From Liberiplasma sp046541015 (GTDB taxonomy: Bacteria; Bacillota_I; Bacilli_A; Izemoplasmatales; Izemoplasmataceae), in NCBI GenBank assembly GCA_046541015.1, contig JBKHEA010000003.1, positions 1 to 64,000 on the forward strand: a stretch of 64,000 nt of DNA, written 5' to 3'. The first letter of the stretch is position 1. The number at the start of each line of letters is the position of its first letter. Of this stretch, positions 1 through 8,226 are shown one piece after another. The position numbers and the translations under genes are program-made. Under the pieces are notes generated by a model. The model saw nothing but the letters and a program-made list of their open reading frames with translations, ran no database searches and had not been told where the DNA came from.

Positions 1-118
1 TTTGATTCTGTCTACTCAAAGTATTTCTGTTCTATTCAGTTTTCAAAGACCATAACTGGTACAAAATATCTTGATAATCGAGCGAGTTTTTAAAGCTCTT
101 CCTCGGCCCGCAATAAAG
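1..118 (-). other. Probable rRNA operon leader (structural genes off the left edge)
   Basis: Read on the minus strand, this stretch follows a strong promoter and contains CTTTGAAAACTGAATA (about 33-48). That segment matches the TTCTTTGAAAACT element found in rRNA leaders and spacers of low-GC Gram-positives. No ORF is present. By inference this is the untranslated leader of an rRNA operon transcribed leftwards out of the window; no part of the 16S or 23S gene itself is visible. Confidence 0.55.
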
Positions 119-147
119 AGTATATAATTTATCAAGATTAAAGTCAA
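119..147 (-). promoter_or_regulatory. Strong promoter, probably of an rRNA operon
   Basis: The -35 TTGACT (142-147) and -10 TATACT (119-124) are separated by exactly 17 bases on the minus strand. Transcription would start near 112 and run into the leader at the left edge. The near-consensus boxes and the rRNA-type leader motif downstream suggest an rRNA promoter. Confidence 0.7.
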
Positions 148-227
148 CCTTTTTAACTAACTTTTTTTATGTTTTTTACGTTTCAAAATTTAGTGTAAAA
201 AAAAGGCTGCTCGCTAATAAACATAAT

Positions 228-267
228 ATAAAAAAAGAGTGCATTTGTCAATCAAAAACACTCTTTA
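228..267 (-). terminator. Terminator after proS
   Basis: Arms AAAGAGTG (259-266 read on minus) and CACTCTTT (234-241) enclose a loop of about 17 bases, followed on the minus strand by a run of T. It lies directly after the proS stop and ends the rpsB-to-proS gene group before the next promoter. Confidence 0.75.
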
Positions 268-275
268 ATTTTACT

Positions 276-1520
276 TTATTGGATAGATTTTAAAATACCT
301 TCAAGTTCACTTACTAAGACAATTTGTCTTTCACTAGTGTAGCGATTTAAAAGTTCTACTTTACCTTCACTATAATCTTTCCCGATAATGATGCGATAAG
401 GAATTCCAATTAAATCAGCATCCTTAAACTTAATACCAGCACGTTCGTCTCGATCATCAATTAAAACGTCAAAGTCCTTTGATAAGGTTTGATATAGTTC
501 ATCAATCGATTTAGCATTATCCTCAGTGATTTTAACAGGTATGACATGTAAATCAAAAGGTGTGATTTCTTTTGGCCAAACTAGCGCATCATCATGACTG
601 TGCTGTTCAACACTAGCCATAAGGGTTCGACTAATCCCAATACCATAACATCCCATAATCACAGGTTTTTGTGAACCATCTTTATCTGTAAAATAGGCAT
701 TCATACTAACAGAATATTTAGTCCCAAGTTTAAAGATATTGCCAACTTCAATCCCTTTAGCGGTTTGAATTGTTCCTTGGCAAACAGGACAAGTATCACC
801 ATCATGTAACCCACTAAACTCTTGATTTGCAGCATAATCACAAGATTCACAATATGAAATCGTATCTTCACCTACTTCACTCATAACCATAAATTCATCA
901 GCTTCATCTCCGCCAATTTGTCCTGTATCCGAAGATACAATACGGGTCTCAAGCCCACTACGTTTAAAAATAGCAGTATAAGCTTCTTTCATAGATTGAT
1001 ACCAAACATCTAAGTCTTCAGCTGAATCACTAAAGGTATATAAATCTTTCATGATGAACTCACGGCCACGCATTAAACCAAATCTTGGACGCATTTCATC
1101 TCTAAATTTTGTTTGGATTTGATAAAGGGCAAGTGGTAACTTTTTATAAGAGTTAATATAATCTCTAACCACTGCGGTAATTACTTCTTCATGAGTAGGA
1201 CCTAAACAAAAATCACGATCTTTTCGGTCCTGAAGTCTCATAAGTTCAGGACCATATTGATCCCATCGTCCTGATTCTTCCCATAAATCCTTTGGTTGCA
1301 AGGCAGGCATCAATAGTTCACTACATCCTCTAGCATCTAGTTCTTCTCTAATAATGGTTTCAATTTTTCTTATAACGCGATGTCCTAAAGGTAAATAGGT
1401 ATAGATTCCTGATGCAGTTTGTTTAATAAGCCCTGCGCGAGCCATCAGTTTATGACTTTTTACTTCAGCGTCTTTTGGTGCTTCTTTTAGTGTTGGTACA
1501 AATAATAATGATTGTTTCAT
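276..1520 (-). CDS. proS: Prolyl-tRNA synthetase lacking the INS editing domain
   Basis: Charges tRNA-Pro in the cytoplasm. Class II motifs are visible: motif 2 around residues 137-158 (FRDEMRPRFGLMRGREFIMKD region) and motif 3 GCYGIGISRT near 293-302, followed by a C-terminal anticodon-binding domain. Two CxxC pairs (C224/C227 and C244/C247) flank the place where bacterial-type ProRS normally carries a ~180-residue YbaK-like editing insertion. That insertion is absent, so the protein is 414 aa instead of about 570. The ATG at 1520 is chosen because AGGTGA lies just upstream; an in-frame TTG directly precedes it. Last gene of the rpsB-proS cluster. Confidence 0.95.
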   Translation of the reverse strand: MKQSLLFVPTLKEAPKDAEVKSHKLMARAGLIKQTASGIYTYLPLGHRVIRKIETIIREELDARGCSELLMPALQPKDLWEESGRWDQYGPELMRLQDRKDRDFCLGPTHEEVITAVVRDYINSYKKLPLALYQIQTKFRDEMRPRFGLMRGREFIMKDLYTFSDSAEDLDVWYQSMKEAYTAIFKRSGLETRIVSSDTGQIGGDEADEFMVMSEVGEDTISYCESCDYAANQEFSGLHDGDTCPVCQGTIQTAKGIEVGNIFKLGTKYSVSMNAYFTDKDGSQKPVIMGCYGIGISRTLMASVEQHSHDDALVWPKEITPFDLHVIPVKITEDNAKSIDELYQTLSKDFDVLIDDRDERAGIKFKDADLIGIPYRIIIGKDYSEGKVELLNRYTSERQIVLVSELEGILKSIQ

Positions 1521-1528
1521 CAAATCAC

Positions 1529-3103
1529 CTACCTAAGGTTTAATAAACGAAGAATATCGTTAAATGTTACAAAGAATAATAAGCCTAATAATAAGAAATA
1601 CATTAAAATATGTAAAGAGTTTTCAACTTTTTTATTAACGGGTTTACGCGTGATTGCTTCATAGCCTAAAAAGACTATGCGCCCACCATCAAGCGCTGGA
1701 ATAGGTAACAAATTAATAACCCCTAAGTTAACACTTAAAATAGCCATCCAATTAATAAAAGCTATGAATCCTTGTGAAATTGCACTTGATGTAATCGTAA
1801 ATATCCCTACAGGACCGGCTAAATCACCAACCCCTACACGTTCTTCTTGGAATAAGGCTTGTAAGGTAGAAAAAATCATGCCCATTGTAGAAAAGGTTGC
1901 ACGGGTCCCATAACTAATACTTCCAAAGAAATCAAACGCATAGCGCGGACTAATCCCAATTGAAGCTTGTATAAAAGGAACGCCTTGTCCTTCTAAAAAT
2001 TCTTGACTAAAGGGTCCTAAATCAAATGTCATAGACTCTTCATCTCTTAAAATAGTCACTTCCATATCAAGACCTTCTTGATTTGCCTCCATTGCTTCAA
2101 CAACGTTTTCCCAAGTAGAAACTGGATAAACTGATTCTGAGCCATTTTCATTGATAATGACTAATTCTGTAATCTCATCGCCCACTTCAAGGCCTGCTTT
2201 ATCGGCAGCACTTCCTTGTCCGATACTTCCTATAATAACTTCATCATATTGATCGGTGTTCGAACTAAAACCTGCATTATAAAATTGTAGTAACGGATTA
2301 ATATCTAAAGAAATGCTCGCACCATCTCTAATAACTTCAAAACTTAAATCTTCTTGACCTGCATATTCTCTTAATAAAAGACTAATGTCCTGCCAACTTT
2401 TAACTTCATTGCCTTCAATGGCAATAATTTCATCACTAACATGTAAAATACCATCTGCAGGCATAGATTCACTAATTTGTGCAACAACCGGTTCATCTTG
2501 AGGTAAACCAACTGCGAATGCAACCAAAATAAATAATATGAAAGCTAAAATAAAATTCATTAAAGGTCCTGCAAATATGGTAATAAAACGTTGCCAAAGC
2601 GTTTTAGATTCAAAACTTCGATCATAAGGTGCTATTTGCAGCGTTCTTTTTTTCATCACATATAAAGCATCCTTTAAACAAGGGTATTGATTAATTCTTA
2701 AAGGATCTCCATGAACACTTTTTAAATCCACATATTCTACTTCAATCGTTTCAGCATCTAAATAACGTTCATCATCTAAATCTAAAATAATATGGGAGAT
2801 ATGACCGGGTACTTCATCACTAAATAATACCCTTATTGTTTGGCCAACTTTTACAAGTTCATCGTTAACTTCTTCACCAGCCATCATGACATAACCACCA
2901 ATTGGTATTGCACGAATAGAATACGTCGTTTCGCCAATTTTTTTACTATAAAGGACTGGTCCCATACCAATCGCAAACTCGTGGCACAAGATGCCAGCTT
3001 TTTTAGCCATCACAAAATGTCCTAATTCATGTAATAAAATAACCAATCCCAACATGAAAATGAAGGCTAATATACTTATTATAATGCTCAAATTAATCAC
3101 CAT
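1529..3103 (-). CDS. rseP: Site-2 intramembrane zinc metalloprotease RseP/RasP
   Basis: Membrane protease that cuts transmembrane segments of anti-sigma factors and signal peptides. The zinc site HELGH lies in the first membrane helix. A PDZ-bearing central region (GLEVGDEITELV) and C-terminal helices with NLLPIPALDGGR complete the family pattern. At 524 aa it is longer than the usual ~420 because about 100 extra residues separate the first helix from the second. The ATG at 3103 overlaps the dxr stop by 11 bases, implying translational coupling. The cdsA-dxr-rseP-proS order is typical of Firmicutes. Confidence 0.9.
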   Translation of the reverse strand: MVINLSIIISILAFIFMLGLVILLHELGHFVMAKKAGILCHEFAIGMGPVLYSKKIGETTYSIRAIPIGGYVMMAGEEVNDELVKVGQTIRVLFSDEVPGHISHIILDLDDERYLDAETIEVEYVDLKSVHGDPLRINQYPCLKDALYVMKKRTLQIAPYDRSFESKTLWQRFITIFAGPLMNFILAFILFILVAFAVGLPQDEPVVAQISESMPADGILHVSDEIIAIEGNEVKSWQDISLLLREYAGQEDLSFEVIRDGASISLDINPLLQFYNAGFSSNTDQYDEVIIGSIGQGSAADKAGLEVGDEITELVIINENGSESVYPVSTWENVVEAMEANQEGLDMEVTILRDEESMTFDLGPFSQEFLEGQGVPFIQASIGISPRYAFDFFGSISYGTRATFSTMGMIFSTLQALFQEERVGVGDLAGPVGIFTITSSAISQGFIAFINWMAILSVNLGVINLLPIPALDGGRIVFLGYEAITRKPVNKKVENSLHILMYFLLLGLLFFVTFNDILRLLNLR

Positions 3104-4238
3104 CCAAATATTTACTTCTAATATACGCTCTAACTTCTTGATCATGAGCAATAATAAATTCTAACGTTAAATCAAACACGTTATCAAAGTAATTTAAACA
3201 CTCAACAATCACTGTTTCAATTTCTAAATAACTAATCTTTTCTTTTAAAAATAATTCAACCGCTACTTCATTTGCGGCATTCATAGTCACTACATGGCTA
3301 CCTTTTCTTTTTGCCACCGCGAGTCCTAAATCAAATAATGGGTACTTAGCTCTATCAATGGGTTCAAAGTGTAATGAACCAATTTTAGTTATATCAAAAA
3401 CGGTTGGATAACTCAAATGATTAGACCCTTGAAGTGCTGTAAGAATTGGGATATGCATATCTGAAGGTCCCATATGGGCCATCACATTCCCATCTTTATA
3501 ATATACCATACCATGAATAATACTCTCTTTATGGATTATTGCATCAATTTGATCATAACTTACATCAAATAAATAGTGTGCTTCAATCACTTCAAATACT
3601 TTATTCATCATGGTTGCTGAATCAATCGTAATCTTTGCGCCCATATCCCAGTTTGGATGCTTTAAAGCATCGTTAACTTTAACATCCTTTAAGGCTTCCT
3701 TAGAGTAATCTCTAAAACTGCCGCCACTAGCAGTAATGACAATTTTATCAATCGTTTCTTTCAAATGACCTTGCATACATAAAGCAAGCGCAGAATGTTC
3801 ACTATCTATAGGGATTAATTTTGATGGTGATGTCTTTAACAAAGGATTAATTATTTCTCCACCAACCACTAATGTTTCTTTATTAGCAAGCAATATATCT
3901 AAACCTTTTTTTATTGCCTTAACAGTTGGGCTTAATCCTACACTCCCTACTAAGGCATTTAACAGGATTGTATCGTTTGGTAAAGCTTCAATAAAATCAT
4001 CTAAATGTTGTGTATCAAAAAAACGCAGTGAACTGTGTTTTTTTAATAAGGTGTCCTTATAGTCCTTATGTGCAGCAACTAAATCTAAATCATGGTTATT
4101 TATTAGTTCATCTAAATCATTTACTGAGTGATTTACAGTAGCTGCAATCAACTTAAACTGATTAGGAAACTCGTTTATGATATCAATCGTTTGTTTACCA
4201 ATACTTCCACTCGCACCTAATATAGCAATTTTTTTCAT
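3093..4238 (-). CDS. dxr: 1-deoxy-D-xylulose 5-phosphate reductoisomerase
   Basis: Makes 2-C-methyl-D-erythritol 4-phosphate, the committed step of the MEP isoprenoid pathway. The N-terminal GASGSIGKQT is the NADPH-binding loop; SEHSAL and KESIIHGM are metal- and substrate-binding motifs of the family. Length is 381 aa, normal. The ATG at 4238 is preceded by GGAG inside the end of cdsA. It sits between cdsA and rseP in one operon and would feed UppS. The rest of the MEP pathway is not in the window. Confidence 0.95.
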   Translation of the reverse strand: MKKIAILGASGSIGKQTIDIINEFPNQFKLIAATVNHSVNDLDELINNHDLDLVAAHKDYKDTLLKKHSSLRFFDTQHLDDFIEALPNDTILLNALVGSVGLSPTVKAIKKGLDILLANKETLVVGGEIINPLLKTSPSKLIPIDSEHSALALCMQGHLKETIDKIVITASGGSFRDYSKEALKDVKVNDALKHPNWDMGAKITIDSATMMNKVFEVIEAHYLFDVSYDQIDAIIHKESIIHGMVYYKDGNVMAHMGPSDMHIPILTALQGSNHLSYPTVFDITKIGSLHFEPIDRAKYPLFDLGLAVAKRKGSHVVTMNAANEVAVELFLKEKISYLEIETVIVECLNYFDNVFDLTLEFIIAHDQEVRAYIRSKYLDGD

Positions 4239-4239
4239 T

Positions 4240-5061
4240 TTAAAGAACTCCAAAAATTAAAAACATAATCATTAAGGCAATAGCCGCAAAACTGCTTGAA
4301 TCAAAACGATCTAGTACCCCACCATGGCCTGGGAAAATATTAGAGTAGTCTTTTATGCCGTGATCCCTTTTAAAACTTGAGGCCACTAAATCACCTATTT
4401 GAGCTGTAATGCTTACAAGTAATCCTGTAAATATCGCAACTATTATGAAAATCCCAATGCGCTCAAATGGTAAAATATCAAAATAATAAGCAAATATGCT
4501 TGCAAATAAAACCGCAAAAAAACTGCCACCGATTGATCCTTCGATACTTTTTTTAGGACTAATTTTTGGTGCTAAGCGATGTTTTCCAAATTTAACGCCA
4601 ACAAAATAGGCAAACATATCAGTTACCATTGATAGAATGAGTAAATATAGTAATGTATAAACACCTTCACTGCGGACCATGCTTAAAGCCGCAAAAGAAA
4701 CCCCTACATAAAGCATATATAATATCATTTTTCCTAAAAGTTCACTAGTAAGTTTTTCGATAAAAACATGCAATAATAAACCCGTTAATAAAACCGCAAA
4801 TAACCAAACTAATAAACTCTCAATCACAAAAAGATTTACATAAAGGGCAATGAGTGTAATGTATAAAGTTAATGTTGCTAACCCAAAATAAATCATCATA
4901 CCCTTAGGTATAAAATGTTTATGTTTAAGCATATTAACAATTTCAAAACTTGCAATTAAAGTAAATACTCCTACAATCCCGTAAAAATAAAGGGGTCGTA
5001 TAAAAATTAAAGGCAATAAAATCACTGTCAATATTGCCCCTGTAATCAAACGTTGTTTCAT
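4240..5061 (-). CDS. cdsA: Phosphatidate cytidylyltransferase (CDP-diglyceride synthase)
   Basis: Converts phosphatidic acid and CTP to CDP-diacylglycerol in the membrane. The 273-aa protein has about eight hydrophobic helices and ends with the CdsA signature region: SxxKRxxGIKDYSNIFPGHGGVLDRFDS near residues 231-256. Starts at ATG 5061, five bases after the uppS stop. It uses the acyl chains made by the fatty-acid operon in this window. Confidence 0.95.
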   Translation of the reverse strand: MKQRLITGAILTVILLPLIFIRPLYFYGIVGVFTLIASFEIVNMLKHKHFIPKGMMIYFGLATLTLYITLIALYVNLFVIESLLVWLFAVLLTGLLLHVFIEKLTSELLGKMILYMLYVGVSFAALSMVRSEGVYTLLYLLILSMVTDMFAYFVGVKFGKHRLAPKISPKKSIEGSIGGSFFAVLFASIFAYYFDILPFERIGIFIIVAIFTGLLVSITAQIGDLVASSFKRDHGIKDYSNIFPGHGGVLDRFDSSSFAAIALMIMFLIFGVL

Positions 5062-5065
5062 TACT

Positions 5066-5797
5066 TCACCCCTTTAATCCACCATATTTACGATTTCTAT
5101 TTTGATAATTATCAATCGCTTTATGAAGTTGTCTTTCACTAAAAGAAGGCCAATGAACCTTAGTAAAATAAAGTTCTGCATAGGCTACTTGCCATAATAA
5201 ATAATTGCTTAATCGGATTTCACCACTTGTGCGAATTAGTAAGTCAACGGGTGGTAATCCACTGGTGTATAAATGATCACTCACGGTTTTTTCAGTAATA
5301 GCTTCAATTTTTAGCTCGTTAGCTTTAACTTTTGAAGCAATTTGTTTAGCAGCGTTAGTGAGCTCATCTTGGCTCCCATAATCAATGCATACATTCAAAA
5401 TAATGCCATCACGATTTTTGGTTTCATTTTCTACACGATTGATTAATGCAATATTATCTTTTGACAAACGATCTCTTCTTCCACTAAATACAACTTTAAC
5501 GTTATATGACTCAAAATCTTCTTGATACTCATTTTCAAATACTTTTGGTAAATTCATTAGATAATCAATTTCATCTTGAGGTCTTTTCCAATTTTCGGTA
5601 CTAAAGGCATAAACGCTTAATACTTTTACGCCTAAATCATTTGCTTCTAAACAAATTGTTTTTAAGTTAATAGCACCTTGTTTATGACCATAAGAGCGAT
5701 TTAAGCCACGTTTTTTTGCCCAACGTCCATTGCCATCTAAAATGATTGCAATATGCGAAGGCATTGGTTTTTTCAATATTTTCTTTTTGAGTCCCAA
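5066..5797 (-). CDS. uppS: Undecaprenyl (isoprenyl) diphosphate synthase
   Basis: cis-Prenyltransferase that elongates farnesyl diphosphate into the lipid carrier. The catalytic P-loop-like motif IILDGNGRWAK, the FSTENWKRP motif and the C-terminal LIRTSGEIRLSNYLLWQ region are all present. The likely start is TTG at 5797, because GGGGTGA (5803-5809) sits five bases upstream; a longer reading frame exists but lacks a Shine-Dalgarno sequence. Length is then 243 aa. The internal ATG at PSHIAI would be too short. Followed by cdsA. Confidence 0.93.
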   Translation of the reverse strand: MGLKKKILKKPMPSHIAIILDGNGRWAKKRGLNRSYGHKQGAINLKTICLEANDLGVKVLSVYAFSTENWKRPQDEIDYLMNLPKVFENEYQEDFESYNVKVVFSGRRDRLSKDNIALINRVENETKNRDGIILNVCIDYGSQDELTNAAKQIASKVKANELKIEAITEKTVSDHLYTSGLPPVDLLIRTSGEIRLSNYLLWQVAYAELYFTKVHWPSFSERQLHKAIDNYQNRNRKYGGLKG

Positions 5798-5882
5798 TGT
5801 TGTCACCCCATTTTTAATTGCACATAATATTATACACCAAATAATGTCTGAATACCATGACAATTATGGTAAAAATTGCCTT

Positions 5883-5907
5883 AAAAAAACCACCTTGAGG
5901 TGGTTTT
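5883..5907 (-). terminator. Terminator between frr and uppS
   Basis: Perfect 8-bp stem AAACCACC / GGTGGTTT (5887-5894 and 5899-5906) with a four-base loop, followed by seven T residues on the minus strand. The uppS operon downstream may rely on read-through or its own weak promoter. Confidence 0.8.
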
Positions 5908-6464
5908 TAAATATGCATTAATTCTTTTTCTTTTTCAGCTAATACTTCTTCAGCTTCTACAATGTATTTATCCGTTAACTCTTGAACATCTTCTTGATAC
6001 CCTTTTGAATCATCTTCTGATAAGTCACCAGCTTTTTCAAGCTTCTTAATGTGATCATTCGCATCACGTCTTACATTTCTAATCGCAACTTTAGTTTCTT
6101 CTGTAATTTTTTTTACATCTTTAACAAGTTGACGACGACGTTCTTCATTGAGTTGTGGTAAAACAATACGAAGTTGTTCCCCCTCGTTTTGTGGGGTTAT
6201 GCCTAAATTTGCAGCTAAAATAGCTTTTTCAACTTCTTTGATTACGCTTCTGTCGTATGGTTTTACTAATAGTTGTGTAGGTTCTGGAACAGAGATACTA
6301 CCTAATTGATTAATCGGTGTATCTGTACCATAATAATTGACTCTAACAGAATCAAGTAATTTTGGATTCGCACGTCCTGTGCGAACTTTTGCGAATTCTC
6401 TGTGTAAACTATTAATTGCGCCATGCATTCTTTCTTCAGCATCTAATAAAATTTCATCAATCAT
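5907..6464 (-). CDS. frr: Ribosome recycling factor
   Basis: Splits post-termination ribosomes together with EF-G. Full length (185 aa), all-helical with the family motifs VRTGRANPKLLD and the C-terminal EDVQELTDKYI region. Starts at ATG 6464 with AGGAGGGT upstream, 10 bases after pyrH. The pyrH-frr pair downstream of rpsB-tsf is the standard bacterial arrangement. Confidence 0.97.
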   Translation of the reverse strand: MIDEILLDAEERMHGAINSLHREFAKVRTGRANPKLLDSVRVNYYGTDTPINQLGSISVPEPTQLLVKPYDRSVIKEVEKAILAANLGITPQNEGEQLRIVLPQLNEERRRQLVKDVKKITEETKVAIRNVRRDANDHIKKLEKAGDLSEDDSKGYQEDVQELTDKYIVEAEEVLAEKEKELMHI

Positions 6465-6474
6465 TTTAACCCTC

Positions 6475-7185
6475 CTATTTTATAACTGTTCCTATGTTTT
6501 CACCAAGGGCAGCGCGTTTGATGTTGCCTTTGATGTTCATGTCAAATACTACAATTTCAATCCCATTATCTTTACATAATGCAGCAGCAGTAGAATCCAT
6601 AACCTGAAGCCCATTTTCTAGTACTTCATGGTGTGTTAAAGTATTGTATTTAACGGCATCTTTATGGACTCTAGGGTCTTTATTATAAACCCCATCCGTT
6701 CCGTTTTTAGCCATTAATATGGTTTCAGCTCCGATTTCTGCAGCACGTAAGGCACTGGTTGTGTCGGTACTAAAGTATGGATTTCCAGTTCCCCCACCAA
6801 AGATCACAATCATTCCTTTTTCTAAATTACTTATGGCTTTACGTCTAATGTAGGGTTCTGCGACTTGAGGAATATTTAAACTCGTCATAGCGCGCGTTTC
6901 AACCCCTAATGCTTCTAAGGCATTTTGTAAGGCAAGTGCGTTCATGATTGTTGCAATCATCCCCATGTAGTCTGCACTGCTTCTTTCCATACCCATTTCA
7001 CTAGCTGTTTTACCACGCCAAATGTTGCCACCACCTACAATAATCCCTATTTCAAATAAATGTAGATCGTATGCCTCTTTGATTTCAGCTGCAATTTCTC
7101 TTACACGTAATGGATCGATGCCCTTACCATCGCTCGATAACGCTTCACCACTTAGCTTTATAATCAGCCTTTTCTTTTCTACCAT
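6475..7185 (-). CDS. pyrH: UMP kinase
   Basis: Phosphorylates UMP to UDP. An amino-acid-kinase-fold protein of 236 aa with N-terminal KLSGEALSS, GGGNIWRG, and GGGTGNPYFSTDTT, which bind phosphates and UMP. It lies between tsf and frr. It is functionally linked to upp (29267-29893), which makes UMP from uracil. Confidence 0.97.
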   Translation of the reverse strand: MVEKKRLIIKLSGEALSSDGKGIDPLRVREIAAEIKEAYDLHLFEIGIIVGGGNIWRGKTASEMGMERSSADYMGMIATIMNALALQNALEALGVETRAMTSLNIPQVAEPYIRRKAISNLEKGMIVIFGGGTGNPYFSTDTTSALRAAEIGAETILMAKNGTDGVYNKDPRVHKDAVKYNTLTHHEVLENGLQVMDSTAAALCKDNGIEIVVFDMNIKGNIKRAALGENIGTVIK

Positions 7186-7200
7186 AAAGTTTCCCCCTTA

Positions 7201-7229
7201 TAAAATTAGGACACAAAAAAGTGTCCTAA
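7201..7229 (-). terminator. Hairpin between tsf and pyrH
   Basis: Perfect 9-bp stem TTAGGACAC / GTGTCCTAA (7206-7214 and 7221-7229) with a six-base loop, followed on minus by only TTTTA. The short T tract suggests a partial terminator or an mRNA processing/stability hairpin that lowers pyrH-frr expression relative to tsf. Confidence 0.6.
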
Positions 7230-7234
7230 AATAA

Positions 7235-8113
7235 TTAAGCTTGGTTCATTTGTGCTTTAACTTCGCTTGCAAAATCCTCTTGACGTTTTTCAATGCCTTC
7301 GCCAACTTCTAAACGGACAAATGATACGATTGAGGCGTTAGCATCTTTCGCATATTGTTCAACAGTAATATCAGGATTTTTAACAAATGGTTGATTGACT
7401 AAACAAATTTCTTTTAAGAATTTGTTTAAACGTCCAACGACCATTTTATCAACGATGTTTTCTGGTTTTCCTTCATTTAATGCTTCATTTCTTAATACTT
7501 GACGTTCATGTTCGATGACGTCTTCACTAATTTGGTCTTGATTTAAGTAGCGTGGATTGATTGCTGCAACATGCATTGCGATGTCTTTAGCTACATCCTC
7601 ATTACCACCTTCAACAATAGAAAGTGATACGATTCTACCACCCATATGTGAATAAGCACCAAAGTTCATTGAATCGCTTTTCTCAATCACGTATACACGG
7701 CGTAAAGATAATTTTTCACCAATTTTTGCGGTTGCATTAACCACAACATCCTCAATGGTAACCCCATTGATTTTAACTTTTAATGCTTCTTCTAAGTTTG
7801 TTGCATCACTATTTAAAATAGCTTCTCCAATTTCATCAAGTAAGCTTAAAAATTCTGCGTTTTTAGCAACGAAGTCTGTTTCTGAATTTAATTCAAACAA
7901 AACAGCTTTGTTGTCTTTTGTTAGGATATTACATAATCCTTCAGCTGCAATACGATCTGCTTTTTTCGCAGCTTTTGCGATGCCTTTTTCACGTAAATAG
8001 TCAATGGCATTATCAATATTACCATCGGTTGCTTCTAATGCTTTTTTACAATCTAACATTCCAGCTCCGGTTTTATCACGTAACTGTTTTACTAATGCTG
8101 CTGTTACTGCCAT
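7235..8113 (-). CDS. tsf: Elongation factor Ts
   Basis: Nucleotide exchange factor for EF-Tu (tuf at 62204-63394). The N-terminal UBA-like domain with LRDKTGAGMLDCKKAL and the family motif ELNSETDFVAKN near residue 75 are clear. Length 292 aa, normal. ATG 8113 has GGAGGGTTACC upstream. It follows rpsB after a terminator hairpin. Confidence 0.97.
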   Translation of the reverse strand: MAVTAALVKQLRDKTGAGMLDCKKALEATDGNIDNAIDYLREKGIAKAAKKADRIAAEGLCNILTKDNKAVLFELNSETDFVAKNAEFLSLLDEIGEAILNSDATNLEEALKVKINGVTIEDVVVNATAKIGEKLSLRRVYVIEKSDSMNFGAYSHMGGRIVSLSIVEGGNEDVAKDIAMHVAAINPRYLNQDQISEDVIEHERQVLRNEALNEGKPENIVDKMVVGRLNKFLKEICLVNQPFVKNPDITVEQYAKDANASIVSFVRLEVGEGIEKRQEDFASEVKAQMNQA

Positions 8114-8197
8114 GGTAACCCTCCATTATTTGAATTTGTCTCACTAAATATTTTATCATAGATAGTGGCTTAATAAAATAGCTCATTATTTTTTCTT

Positions 8198-8221
8198 GAA
8201 AAAGAGAGCAAGAAGCTCTCT
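8198..8221 (-). terminator. Terminator between rpsB and tsf
   Basis: Perfect 7-bp stem AGAGAGC / GCTCTCT (8203-8209 and 8215-8221), five-base loop, then TTTTTC on the minus strand. Probably partial, to set S2 above EF-Ts or the reverse. Confidence 0.7.
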
Positions 8222-8226
8222 TATAA

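Noticed and set aside
198..232. Second terminator before the rRNA-type promoter
   Set aside because: A T run exists on minus (AGCCTTTTTTTT) but the sequence before it, GCGAGCAGCC, does not form a stem.
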